Origin: Planococcus liqunii
Lineage (GTDB): Bacteria; Bacillota; Bacilli; Bacillales_A; Planococcaceae
Assembly: GCF_030413595.1 (NCBI RefSeq)
Contig: NZ_CP129238.1
Span: forward strand, 682,001 to 746,000
DNA: 64,000 nucleotides
Reading direction: 5' to 3'
Below the pieces are notes generated by a model that worked only from the letters and a program-made list of their open reading frames with translations, ran no database searches and was not told the origin of the DNA. The stretch's first letter is position 1. Each line of letters starts with the position of its first letter. Both the position numbers and the translations under genes were made by a program. This document shows positions 52,735 through 60,645 of this stretch, piece by piece.

Positions 52735-53379
52735 TTACTGATACTCTCCGTATATCGCGACCCATGTATTCACACCGACAACGCCATCGACTTTCAAACC
52801 TTTGTCTGCTTGGTATTGCCGAACATTTCTGTTGGTCTCGGCTCCGAAGACACCATCCACCGCTGTTTTTAATCCGTACTGGTTTAATGTCCATTGGAGA
52901 AGCAGCACTTCCATGCGGTTACTTCCTTCGCGCAGGATGAATTGATGCTCCGGTGCAATATCCATCAAGTTTCTGAGTTCGGTTGGAAGTTCCCCGTTTG
53001 GATCTGTTGGTTTTTTATGTTCTGCGTAGATGGCCACCCATGTATCGATGCCGACAATGCCGTCGGCTTTCAAGCCTTTATCCTTCTGGTATTGCCGGAC
53101 ATTCCTGTCGGTCGCAGCGCCGAATACCCCGTCGACTGCTGTTTTTAGCCCGTACTGATTCAATGTCCATTGGAGGAGTTTCACTTCAACGCGTGTGCTT
53201 CCTTTTCGCAGCGTGTACTGATGCTCCGGGGCGACGGTCATGAGCTTTTCAAGGTTGGCTGGCAGCTTGTCTTCTTTGACTGCAGCTGAATGGCTTGCAG
53301 CTTCCGCCGGCTGAAAGGAGAGGGGAAAGGCGGCCAATAATCCGAATACCAGCAACATGGGAATGCATTTTTTCTTCAC
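52735..53379 (-). CDS. Secreted protein with two peptidoglycan-binding domains
   Basis: The 214-residue protein has a signal peptide (1-28, cleavage near AEA-AS) and two nearly identical PG_binding_1 domains. Each reads LLQWTLNQYGLKTAVDGVFG, then 'VRQYQ-DKGLK-DG-VG--TWVAIY'. No catalytic domain follows, so it probably only binds the wall. GTG 53379 follows AGGAGG. Confidence 0.9.
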   Translation of the reverse strand: MKKKCIPMLLVFGLLAAFPLSFQPAEAASHSAAVKEDKLPANLEKLMTVAPEHQYTLRKGSTRVEVKLLQWTLNQYGLKTAVDGVFGAATDRNVRQYQKDKGLKADGIVGIDTWVAIYAEHKKPTDPNGELPTELRNLMDIAPEHQFILREGSNRMEVLLLQWTLNQYGLKTAVDGVFGAETNRNVRQYQADKGLKVDGVVGVNTWVAIYGEYQ

Positions 53380-53517
53380 GGTTGAGTCCTCCTGAATTTG
53401 TATTTGCCTCCTAGGTACCCTCTCTAGGATAAAACAAAACGGTCAGTTAGAAAAACATAGTTTATAGGGGGCCCCTAGCAAGTATCCGTTTTTTATTTCT
53501 AATACTTTACATTTATA

Positions 53518-53555
53518 GGCAATCGCTGTCATTGCGATTGCCGAGAGGGTATACT
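53518..53555 (+). promoter_or_regulatory. Inverted repeat with promoter-like -10
   Basis: GGCAATCGC / GCGATTGCC (53518-53526, 53534-53542) is a perfect 9-bp inverted repeat. TATACT (53550-53555) lies 8 bases after it, so the repeat covers the -35. It may be an operator for the VWA gene. Confidence 0.4.
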
Positions 53556-53586
53556 TTTAAAAAAGACTAAACAGGGGGCGTAGGTT

Positions 53587-54303
53587 TTGGGTATATTCGA
53601 TAAAATCTTTAAAAAGCCGGAAAAAACAGCGGATTTAAGCGGCATTTCCTTGAAGAAAAAAACGGCAACGATTGTGTTGGAGAAGAAGAAGTTGACCGGC
53701 GTTTCTGCCAGAGTCGGCGTCGTGTTGGATATTTCCGGTTCGATGCGAAAATTGTATAACGAAGGCGTCGTACAGGACGTGGTGGAGCGGGTGCTGGCGG
53801 TCGCAAGCCAGTTTGATGATGACGGCGAGTTGGATGTCTGGGTTTACGACAACGAATTTTCAAGGCTTCCGGCAGCGACCGAGGCGACGTTCATGGGTTA
53901 TGTGGAAAAGAACATCCTGTCGAACTCGGGCGTCCACAAATTCGGCCGCAACGACGAGCCGAAAGTGATGGAAGACGTGATCCGAAAGTATACGAAGCAG
54001 GACCCGAGCGGCGAGCCGGTGTTCCTTGTCTTCATCAACGACGGTGGATGCAAGCCGGGCATCAAGAAATTCATCGTGGAATCATCGAGCCAGCCGATTT
54101 TCTGGCAGTTTGTCGGAATCGGCGATTCGAATTTCGATGTCCTGCGAAAACTCGATACAATGGAAGGGCGCGTCGTCGACAATGCGAACTTTTTCCACCT
54201 CGACGACATCAGCCAAGTAACAGACGAGGAATTATACGATCAGCTGTTGAATGAGTTTCCGATGTGGCTGAAGGAAGCGAAAGAAAAAGGGATTTTGAAG
54301 TAA
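53587..54303 (+). CDS. VWA-domain protein, tellurium-resistance style
   Basis: The 238-residue cytoplasmic protein has a von Willebrand A domain (about 35-220) with the MIDAS motif D-x-S-x-S in 'VVLDISGSM' and 'FINDGG'. It resembles the VWA proteins accompanying TerD-type stress genes, but none of those are here. TTG 53587 follows GGGGGC/AGG. Single gene. Confidence 0.85.
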   Translation: MGIFDKIFKKPEKTADLSGISLKKKTATIVLEKKKLTGVSARVGVVLDISGSMRKLYNEGVVQDVVERVLAVASQFDDDGELDVWVYDNEFSRLPAATEATFMGYVEKNILSNSGVHKFGRNDEPKVMEDVIRKYTKQDPSGEPVFLVFINDGGCKPGIKKFIVESSSQPIFWQFVGIGDSNFDVLRKLDTMEGRVVDNANFFHLDDISQVTDEELYDQLLNEFPMWLKEAKEKGILK

Positions 54304-54399
54304 GCTCTCAGGCCTCCAGTTTACAAAACGTTACTCCATTGGTATATTGAGCGTGAATGCAATGTTTTACAAATACGGATAAGGAAAGAGGTTGGACAA

Positions 54400-54909
54400 A
54401 TGGATGTGCAATTTCCCATTGGAAAATTAGAAGTTCCTGAACACGTAACAACTGAACATGTGCAAGAATGGCTCGGGAAAATCAGCAGCTACACGGCGCG
54501 CTTGAGAGAAGCAGTCGATGGACTGAACGACGAGCAGCTTGGCAAGAAGTACCGCGAAGGCAGCTGGACCGTGCGCCAGCTGGTGCACCATATCGCCGAT
54601 TCGCAGCTGACGATGTATCAGCGCCTTAGACTGGCATTGACGGATGACAATCCGACGGTTCCGGCTTTTGACCAGGAAAAATGGGCGGAGCTGCCGGACA
54701 ACGAATTGCCGGTGGAAAGTTCAATCCGCATTTTGGAAGGTTTGAACGAACGGATCGTCGCCATCGGGAAGCATGTGACGGACGAGCAATTAAAGTGTGT
54801 TTTCACCCACGAAATGAATGGCGAAATCAGCGTCGCGACGAAACTCGCCAAACTGTGCTGGCACGAAGAGCATCATCTGGAGCATATCAAGATTGCCTTG
54901 GCGAAGTGA
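54400..54909 (+). CDS. yfiT: YfiT/BstA-like DinB-fold metal-dependent enzyme
   Basis: The 169-residue protein closely follows Bacillus YfiT: 'YREGSWTVRQLVHHIADSQLTMYQR', 'LALTDDNPT', 'EKWAELPD', and the C-terminal 'LCWHEEHHLEHI' with metal-binding histidines. YfiT/BstA is a bacillithiol S-transferase or hydrolase. A ribosome site AAAGAGG lies about 9 bases upstream. Confidence 0.9.
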   Translation: MDVQFPIGKLEVPEHVTTEHVQEWLGKISSYTARLREAVDGLNDEQLGKKYREGSWTVRQLVHHIADSQLTMYQRLRLALTDDNPTVPAFDQEKWAELPDNELPVESSIRILEGLNERIVAIGKHVTDEQLKCVFTHEMNGEISVATKLAKLCWHEEHHLEHIKIALAK

Positions 54910-54960
54910 TGAGCACTAGCTTATCGAAGTCAAAGTTAAAATAAACTTTAATCTTTAGAC

Positions 54961-54997
54961 AAAATCCGTTCTATTTAATGATAGAGCGGATTTTTTT
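54961..54997 (+). terminator. Rho-independent terminator of the recurring type
   Basis: AAAATCCGTTCTAT / ATAGAGCGGATTTT (one T-G pair) is followed by T residues; it is a relative of the hairpins at 39631 and 48764. Confidence 0.9.
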
Positions 54998-55136
54998 GCC
55001 AAAAAAGGGGAATAGGAACTTGTATATCCGACCATCGGTGTCAGCTCATCAAATCGAGCAGTTCCATGGTTTGATTAGGCAAAACTGCATTGGTTAGTTG
55101 TGGTCCTGGAGAAACGCTCAGGAAGGGAGTTTTTAG

Positions 55137-55454
55137 ATGGAGCCGGTTATAGACATCATCCGCATTGTGTTGCCAATTGTCATCGTTGGGGCGATTGCTT
55201 TGTTTGTAATCAGTCGGTTGAAAGCGAAACAGAAGCGAGGCACGCTCGGCAAGAAAGAAACGGCAGAAGCTCAAACGCTGTTGGATAGCTTGATTCCACT
55301 CGGCATGATTGTTGGAATCGGAGGTGGAGTGCTGCTCGGTATCCTCTTTAACATCTCCTTGTCCATGGCGATTCCGCTCGGGGCAGGAATTGGGATGTTG
55401 GCAGGCTACTTTGCTTATGAATCTTACAGCAAAGAAGAAAAGAGCCCTTCCTAG
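55137..55454 (+). CDS. Small membrane protein, unknown
   Basis: The 105-residue protein has three TMs (about 8-24, 52-72, 76-94) with a basic loop (SRLKAKQKRGTLGKKE). GGAAGGGAG precedes ATG 55137. No family recognised. Confidence 0.7.
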   Translation: MEPVIDIIRIVLPIVIVGAIALFVISRLKAKQKRGTLGKKETAEAQTLLDSLIPLGMIVGIGGGVLLGILFNISLSMAIPLGAGIGMLAGYFAYESYSKEEKSPS

Positions 55455-55550
55455 AAAATGCCGATACTATAGAAGCAAAAGGATTGAATCGATTGAGTTT
55501 GGAATCAAGGAAGCGTACGCTTAAAGCAGAAACGAGAGGAGTGATTGGGA

Positions 55551-56393
55551 ATGGAAGGAGCAATACCAGAATGGACGTTAAATGACGGAACGGTGCTGCC
55601 GGTTACCGGACTTGGTACATACGGACTTTGGGGCAATGCCGGAGCGAACTCCATCAGCAGCGGAATCAATGCCGGCTACCGGCTGATTGATACGGCCTAT
55701 AATTATGAGAACGAGGGTGCTGTCGGGGAAGGCATTAAGCGCAGCGGCATTTCCCGTGAAGACATCTGGGTGACGTCCAAACTGCCGGGCCGTTATCACA
55801 ATTACGAAAAAGCCTTAGTGGCGATTCAGGAATCCTTGTATCGTTCGAATCTGGATTATTTTGACCTGTATGTGATTCACTGGCCGCTTCCGAATCAGGA
55901 CCAATACGTGGAAGCGTGGCAAGCCTTGATCGATGCGCAGAAATGGGGGCTCGTCCGGTCGATTGGCGTCAGCAACTTCCTGCCGGAACACTTGGAGCGC
56001 ATCATTGGAGAGACCGGGGTCACGCCGAGTCTGAACCAGGTGGAATTGCATCCGTTCTTTAACCAGGAAGAACAGCGGAACTTTCACGAGAAGCACAATA
56101 TCCAAACCCAGTCATGGAGCCCGATTGCCCGGGCTGCGGATATTCTGTCGAATGAAACGGTCCAAAAAATCGCTGGAAACCACAACAAGACGGTTCCTCA
56201 GATTGTGCTGCGCTGGCAGTACCAGATCGGCTCTGTATCGATTCCGAGATCCACTTCGCCCGAGCGGCAGCGAGAAAACCTGGAGATTTTTGATTTCGTT
56301 TTAAACGAAAATGAAATGGCTGAAATCGCTGCTTTGACACGCCCGGATGGCAGATTATTTGATATGGACCCAGCGACTCATGAAGAGTTTTAA
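55551..56393 (+). CDS. Aldo/keto reductase
   Basis: The 280-residue TIM-barrel NADPH-dependent reductase has the full tetrad Asp47, Tyr52, Lys77 and His110 (DTAYNYENE, TSKL, VIHWP). NADPH-site 'SIPRSTSPERQRENL' is near the C-terminus. It belongs to the AKR5-like glyoxal/diketogulonate group (YvgN/YtbE style). ATG 55551 has GAGGAG 9 bases upstream; TTG 55545 is too close. Confidence 0.92.
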   Translation: MEGAIPEWTLNDGTVLPVTGLGTYGLWGNAGANSISSGINAGYRLIDTAYNYENEGAVGEGIKRSGISREDIWVTSKLPGRYHNYEKALVAIQESLYRSNLDYFDLYVIHWPLPNQDQYVEAWQALIDAQKWGLVRSIGVSNFLPEHLERIIGETGVTPSLNQVELHPFFNQEEQRNFHEKHNIQTQSWSPIARAADILSNETVQKIAGNHNKTVPQIVLRWQYQIGSVSIPRSTSPERQRENLEIFDFVLNENEMAEIAALTRPDGRLFDMDPATHEEF

Positions 56394-56412
56394 GATAAGC
56401 ACATGCAGCAGC

Positions 56413-56448
56413 ACACCCGTCGCCAGACACTGACGGGTGTGTTTTTTA
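56413..56448 (+). terminator. Rho-independent terminator
   Basis: The stem ACACCCGTC / GACGGGTGT is followed by GTTTTTT. Confidence 0.88.
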
Positions 56449-56529
56449 TTCCTTTTGGCAGGGTTTTGCTGGAAAACAGTTTTGCCGCAAAGCCAATAAG
56501 GGAAGAGAAGGGAGAGGAGGGGTAAAAAC

Positions 56530-57516
56530 ATGAATAATTTTAAAGCGATCGTTGTAAAAGAACAGAAAGACGAAGTGGTTTACGGCGTGGAACAAATAGG
56601 CGAGGACCGGCTGTCAGAAGGGGAAGTCACCATCCAAGTGGCATATTCGTCGATCAACTACAAAGACATGCTGGCGGTGCAGAAAAAAGGCGGCGTCATC
56701 CGGAACTATCCGATGATCCCCGGCATCGATTTGAGCGGTACGGTAGTCGAGTCGAGCGATTCCCGCTTCCAGGAAGGGCAGGAAGTCATCGTCACCGGAT
56801 TTGAAATGGGCATGAGCCATACCGGCGGCTTTTCCGAGTATGCCCGCGTGCCTGCAGACTGGGTGGTCGCATTGCCGGAGAATTTGAGCCTGCGGGACGC
56901 CATGGTTTTCGGAACCGCTGGATTCACGGCGGCATTGTCCATCCTGGCATTGGAGAAAAACGGCATGGACGCAGGAAACGATCCGAAAATTCTGGTGACC
57001 GGTTCGACTGGCGGCGTCGGCAGCGTGGCGTTGCAGCTGCTTGAAAAAATCGGCTACGGAAATATTACGGCATTGGTCCGCAAAGACCATCAAGAAGAAG
57101 TGGCGAAATCTCTCGGCGCGCATACCGTCATATTCCCGGACGACTTGGGCGAATTGAAAAAGCCGTTGAATAAAGAGAAATTCGATTACATCCTGGATAC
57201 CGTCGGAGGGGACATCACTTCCGTGTTGATCCCTCAGCTTTCCTACGGCGGCAGCATGAGCATGTGCGGAATGGCAGCGGGTGTTGAACTGAAGGCAACT
57301 GTCCTGCCGTTTATCCTGCGAGGCGTCAATTTGCTCGGCATCGATTCGGTCAATGTGCCGATCGACAAGCGTCCGGCGATTTGGGCGAAAATGGCAAAGG
57401 ACTGGAACATTGCCGGAACGACGTTGGTAGACGAAATTTCGCTCCAAGAAGTGCCGGAAACCATTGATGCCCTTAAGAAAGGACAACATCTCGGACGGAC
57501 GATTGTAAAGTGCTAA
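56530..57516 (+). CDS. yhfP: Quinone/acrylyl-CoA reductase, YhdH/YhfP family
   Basis: The 328-residue medium-chain dehydrogenase of the zinc-free YhdH group has 'SSINYKDMLA', 'PMIPGIDLSGTV' and NADPH loop 'VTGSTGGVGSVA'. It reduces quinones or acrylyl-CoA-like enones. ATG 56530 follows GGAGGGG. Confidence 0.9.
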   Translation: MNNFKAIVVKEQKDEVVYGVEQIGEDRLSEGEVTIQVAYSSINYKDMLAVQKKGGVIRNYPMIPGIDLSGTVVESSDSRFQEGQEVIVTGFEMGMSHTGGFSEYARVPADWVVALPENLSLRDAMVFGTAGFTAALSILALEKNGMDAGNDPKILVTGSTGGVGSVALQLLEKIGYGNITALVRKDHQEEVAKSLGAHTVIFPDDLGELKKPLNKEKFDYILDTVGGDITSVLIPQLSYGGSMSMCGMAAGVELKATVLPFILRGVNLLGIDSVNVPIDKRPAIWAKMAKDWNIAGTTLVDEISLQEVPETIDALKKGQHLGRTIVKC

Positions 57517-57560
57517 TGAAAAGCTTTAGGCAACAAAAATAAGGAAAGGATGGGGTCACC

Positions 57561-58382
57561 GTGAATGACAGCACATTGAAAAAAGTAACGCTGTTTACGA
57601 TATTAAATCTGGTTTTTTATTTTTTGACGCTCGGCATCAATTACCTCGGCTCTTCCGGGTTTTTCAACGGACAAAGCCAAGGGGACATCTCCGACCAATA
57701 CATGACGCTGATTTCCCCGGCGCCTTTTACGTTTTCGATTTGGGGCGTCATTTATAGTCTGGTGCTGATTACGCTGGTCTATTTGTTGATCAAACGGAAA
57801 GACGCGGGAGTCAGCAAGCTGGTCCTGTTGATTTCGCCGTGGTTTATCTTAAGCTCAGTATTCAACATGGCCTGGATCGTCGCGTTCTCGTATGAGAGAT
57901 TGTTCATCTCGACACTTTTGATCATCGGCCTGCTGTTCTCGTTGCTCGTCATCATTGGGAAAATCTATACGCATCGCTTTGAAGTTCCAGCGACCCTGGC
58001 AGGGCTGAGCTTCACGCTCTACTGTGCATGGGTGACCATCGCGACTGTCGTCAATACTTCGCTGTTATTGGTGCAGCTGGAGTGGAACGGTTTCGGCATT
58101 TCCTATTCGGTTTGGACGCTGATCATCTTGGTGGTTGCGATTGCGTTTGTGCTCATTTACATCTCGCGGTACAAAAACGCTGCCTACCCGCTGCCTTTGG
58201 CATGGGCGTTCTTTGGAATCTACGGTTCTTACAGAAGCGGCCGGGTCGACCCCGAGCTGGCGACAGCCATCCAAGGTCTTCTGATTGCCGGCATCGTGAT
58301 CTTTTTGATCGCTGCGGTGTGGAGATTTATTAAGAATGGGAATGCTCTTTTCTATAAACATACGGGAGAAGGGCGTTCTTGA
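57561..58382 (+). CDS. TspO/MBR-related membrane protein
   Basis: The 273-residue protein has about eight TMs. 'ISPAPFTFSIWGVIYSLV' is the conserved opening of a long TspO/MBR-related family; typical TspO is only about 160 residues. GTG 57561 follows AAAGGATGGGG. It may bind porphyrins or act in stress, but this is not established for the long form. Confidence 0.75.
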   Translation: MNDSTLKKVTLFTILNLVFYFLTLGINYLGSSGFFNGQSQGDISDQYMTLISPAPFTFSIWGVIYSLVLITLVYLLIKRKDAGVSKLVLLISPWFILSSVFNMAWIVAFSYERLFISTLLIIGLLFSLLVIIGKIYTHRFEVPATLAGLSFTLYCAWVTIATVVNTSLLLVQLEWNGFGISYSVWTLIILVVAIAFVLIYISRYKNAAYPLPLAWAFFGIYGSYRSGRVDPELATAIQGLLIAGIVIFLIAAVWRFIKNGNALFYKHTGEGRS

Positions 58383-58386
58383 CATG

Positions 58387-58439
58387 AAAGCAGACACAAA
58401 AAGCTTCTTTTAAAAGAAGGTCTTTTGTGTCTGCTTTTT
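58387..58439 (+). terminator. Rho-independent terminator
   Basis: AAAGCAGACACAAAA pairs with TTTTGTGTCTGCTTT, with a further inner hairpin, ending in T residues. Confidence 0.88.
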
Positions 58440-58539
58440 GATTGCTGCCTATTAGCTCATAAAGTGAAACTTGGACATGTTGCATTTCTAACAGTGGAAA
58501 TATGAGAATGAATCGATAATTTTTAAAAATTGAAATTAC

Positions 58540-58567
58540 TTGAAGGTGCTTATTCATCACCTATGCT
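58540..58567 (+). promoter_or_regulatory. Putative toxin promoter
   Basis: TTGAAG (58540-58545), 16-base spacer, TATGCT (58562-58567). An alternative extended -10 is TGCTAAAAT just after. A start near 58575 would give an mRNA of about 265 bases up to the terminator at 58838. Confidence 0.45.
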
Positions 58568-58640
58568 AAAATAATCAGAAGCAATTGAATAGGGAACTCA
58601 AGGGTGGTTGGCCATCCCCGATAGAAAGGGGGTGGTAAGG

Positions 58641-58724
58641 ATGACCGTGTATGAAGCATTGATGTTTGCAGTGATATTTGCAGGCTTGATGTTTGTAATA
58701 GCGTCATCGAGCCAAAAAAAATAA
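58641..58724 (+). CDS. Type I holin-like toxin peptide (BsrG/TxpA type)
   Basis: The 27-residue peptide opens MTVYEALM, has one hydrophobic helix and ends SSSQKK. The opening MTVYE-LM and tail SSQKK are those of Bacillus BsrG-like membrane toxins (38 residues, from memory); this one is shorter. ATG 58641 follows GGGGGTGG. That ribosome site can pair with CCATCCCC 8-16 bases upstream, so translation is probably structurally restrained. An antisense RNA converges on the gene's 3' end. Confidence 0.75.
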   Translation: MTVYEALMFAVIFAGLMFVIASSSQKK

Positions 58725-58846
58725 CCTGCTCTTGAGTTGATCGCTCAGCGGGTTAACCTCATTAAACTCGACGCCGATCCCCTTGATGGGACCTGTCTTT
58801 TGCTGGATCGTCTGGTGTTAGCGCACCAGGCGATTTTTGTTTTCTT
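58714..58846 (-). ncRNA. Antisense antitoxin RNA (predicted)
   Basis: Promoter TTGAAA (58881-58876 on the minus strand), 17-base spacer, TATGAT (58858-58853) would start RNA near 58846. A minus-strand hairpin (AACCCGCT ... AGCAGGTT, 58754-58723) followed by eight T residues (58721-58714) ends it. The about 130-base RNA is fully complementary to the toxin mRNA 3' part, including the last codons, as in BsrG/SR4-type pairs. Confidence 0.65.
58809..58838 (+). terminator. Toxin mRNA terminator
   Basis: The stem CGTCTGGTG / CACCAGGCG (one T-G pair) is followed by ATTTTTG. Confidence 0.8.
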
Positions 58847-58852
58847 ATTGGT

Positions 58853-58881
58853 ATCATATACCCGAATAAATAAAATTTCAA
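58853..58881 (-). promoter_or_regulatory. Promoter of the antisense RNA
   Basis: TTGAAA-17-TATGAT, five of six matches in each box; the best sigma-A-type promoter I see in the window. Confidence 0.6.
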
Positions 58882-59016
58882 TCAACAGAAGTTAAAATCA
58901 CCTTGTGTATAAAAACATTTCTGCATTATCATTCTTCAATACTTATATAAATAGTACTATAGAAGATGTTAAGATATTCTTTAATTTTAAGACGAATTAC
59001 ACTAGGAGGACGGATA

Positions 59017-59604
59017 ATGGCTCCCAAAAACATGAAACCACTTATAGATATAGCTAAAGAACATGGACCAAAAGCAGGGAAGTTTCTGTATGATCATGCG
59101 GGTAAGATTGGACCAACTTTTATTGCTGCACAAGGAATTATAGAGAAACTGGCCGAAAACAAGAAAAATAAAGCTGACGGGGGAAAAATTCATCTTAGAA
59201 AAGAGCGTTATGATGAATTTAATAAAAGGATAATGAGAAATCTGAATGACTATAATAGAGAAGAACTTCATGCCTATAAACATGAAGCTATGGAATTTAT
59301 TGAACAAATAGAGATGGAAATGTCTAAAGAAACTAAAGCAAAAAAACCACTCCATATTAAAAGAAGAAAAAACTGGGAAGCCTTGCTTGTTCAAATTGAT
59401 GGGAAAATTAAAATGAAAGATTACCTAGAATACCTGAAGATTTACAATAAAGATGAATATACTAGCACTTACTTTGAAGGGTTCGAAAGAAACGTTAAAG
59501 AATTTAAAAAGCTTGTTGAAAAAGCTGATTCTAATGAAATAATAAATTTTTTAGTCAGCCAAACCAATATGGATCCTACAATCATAAGAAATGAATTTTT
59601 ATAG
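59017..59604 (+). CDS. Hypothetical Lys/Glu-rich protein, AT-rich
   Basis: The 195-residue protein has 'PLIDIAKEHGPKAGKFLYDHAGKIGP' near the start, then a long charged helical stretch (about 50-195). No TM and no motif I can name. ATG 59017 follows AGGAGG. Base composition is AT-rich, unlike the flanking genes, suggesting acquisition together with the toxin locus. Confidence 0.7.
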   Translation: MAPKNMKPLIDIAKEHGPKAGKFLYDHAGKIGPTFIAAQGIIEKLAENKKNKADGGKIHLRKERYDEFNKRIMRNLNDYNREELHAYKHEAMEFIEQIEMEMSKETKAKKPLHIKRRKNWEALLVQIDGKIKMKDYLEYLKIYNKDEYTSTYFEGFERNVKEFKKLVEKADSNEIINFLVSQTNMDPTIIRNEFL

Positions 59605-59643
59605 AAAAATAAATTTCGCCGCATATAGAAATCACTCATCTGT

Positions 59644-59817
59644 ATGTACAATGATGCGGTTAATGAAGTTGAACTACGTAAAGAAAAATCATCTTTGATG
59701 AAATCAATCGTTTATGAAAATGAGGTTTGTCTATCAAAAGAAGTGAATAAATACTATGACCTCCTTAAGAAGTACAATATGGCCCATCATTTAGAAAGCC
59801 AGGTGAACCATCAATGA
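59644..59817 (+). CDS. Small Spo0E-like protein (tentative)
   Basis: The 57-residue reading contains 'ELRKEKSSLMKSIV' and 'LSKEVNKYYDLLKKYN', loosely like the Spo0E phosphatase pattern (S-x-E-L-D-x-L-I) but without its key Asp in the right place. It ends with an ATGA overlap to the next gene, favouring reality. No ribosome site precedes ATG 59644, and the true start may differ. Confidence 0.4.
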   Translation: MYNDAVNEVELRKEKSSLMKSIVYENEVCLSKEVNKYYDLLKKYNMAHHLESQVNHQ

Positions 59818-60548
59818 AATCCTACATCATCAAAATCGAATTAGAACATTCCGATCCGCTGATTTGGCGGCAAGTGATTATGCCGGCAGGAGCGACTTTC
59901 AATATGCTGCATGACATCATCCAGCAGGTGACCAATTTCCAAAGCGGCTATCCTTATGAAGCATATCATCTGTTTGAGTTCGATTTAGCAGAGGACAACA
60001 TTCGGGTGACGAATGATGAGGAAGCGTACCTCGAGCATCAGTATTTCAAAAAAAATCGCACAGAGTTCTCAGAGCGGCTGAAGAATATGGAGCCGGCGCA
60101 TAAACGCTTTGAAGAAGCTTATCAAAAACGCCTTTCGACAACGGTAAGGAAACCTTCAGGCATCAAGATTGATGAATATTTAGAGAAGCATGGCGAGCTT
60201 CTCTATCGGTACGATTTTGGGGACGGCTGGGAATTTCGGATTCAACTGGAATCGATTGTCGATGACTATTATTTCGGATTTCCAACACTGCTGGACGGAG
60301 CTGAGACATCACCACCAGAAGATGTTGGTGGCATTCATGCATTTTATGAGTTCCTCCAAATTTACCGCGATCCGCAGCATCCGGAGCACCAAGAAATGAA
60401 GAAATGGGCAGACAGCCAGTCCTTCAAAGAATATGACCCAGACCGAATGAATGGAAGACTGAAAAGCCGGATGTACAAAAAGACAGAGTGGGATAAGATC
60501 CATCATGAAAACCACCGGGTGATTGAAGATAAATACCGGAAGAGTTGA
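59814..60548 (+). CDS. pRiA4b ORF-3-like protein
   Basis: The 244-residue protein has the family landmarks: N-terminal 'IIKIELEHSDPLIWRQVIMPAGATFNMLHDIIQ', the 'YRYDFGDGWEFRI' motif, and 'PPEDVGGIHAFYEFL'. These proteins are often carried by mobile elements; function unknown. It starts within the stop of the preceding small reading. Confidence 0.88.
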   Translation: MKSYIIKIELEHSDPLIWRQVIMPAGATFNMLHDIIQQVTNFQSGYPYEAYHLFEFDLAEDNIRVTNDEEAYLEHQYFKKNRTEFSERLKNMEPAHKRFEEAYQKRLSTTVRKPSGIKIDEYLEKHGELLYRYDFGDGWEFRIQLESIVDDYYFGFPTLLDGAETSPPEDVGGIHAFYEFLQIYRDPQHPEHQEMKKWADSQSFKEYDPDRMNGRLKSRMYKKTEWDKIHHENHRVIEDKYRKS

Positions 60549-60591
60549 TTCACTGTTTCCACATGTGCAGTACTACTTCTAAACAAAATAA

Positions 60592-60635
60592 CGAAGAGCA
60601 TATCCGGTATTTTGCCGGATATGCTCTTCGTTTTA
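60592..60635. terminator. Bidirectional terminator
   Basis: The perfect 16-bp stem CGAAGAGCATATCCGG / CCGGATATGCTCTTCG with T residues, between convergent genes. Confidence 0.93.
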
Positions 60636-60645
60636 TTCATCGTGT

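Noticed and set aside
56614..57489. 291-codon open frame opposite the YhfP-like gene
   Set aside because: Shadow frame with His/Arg-rich composition and no recognisable domain.
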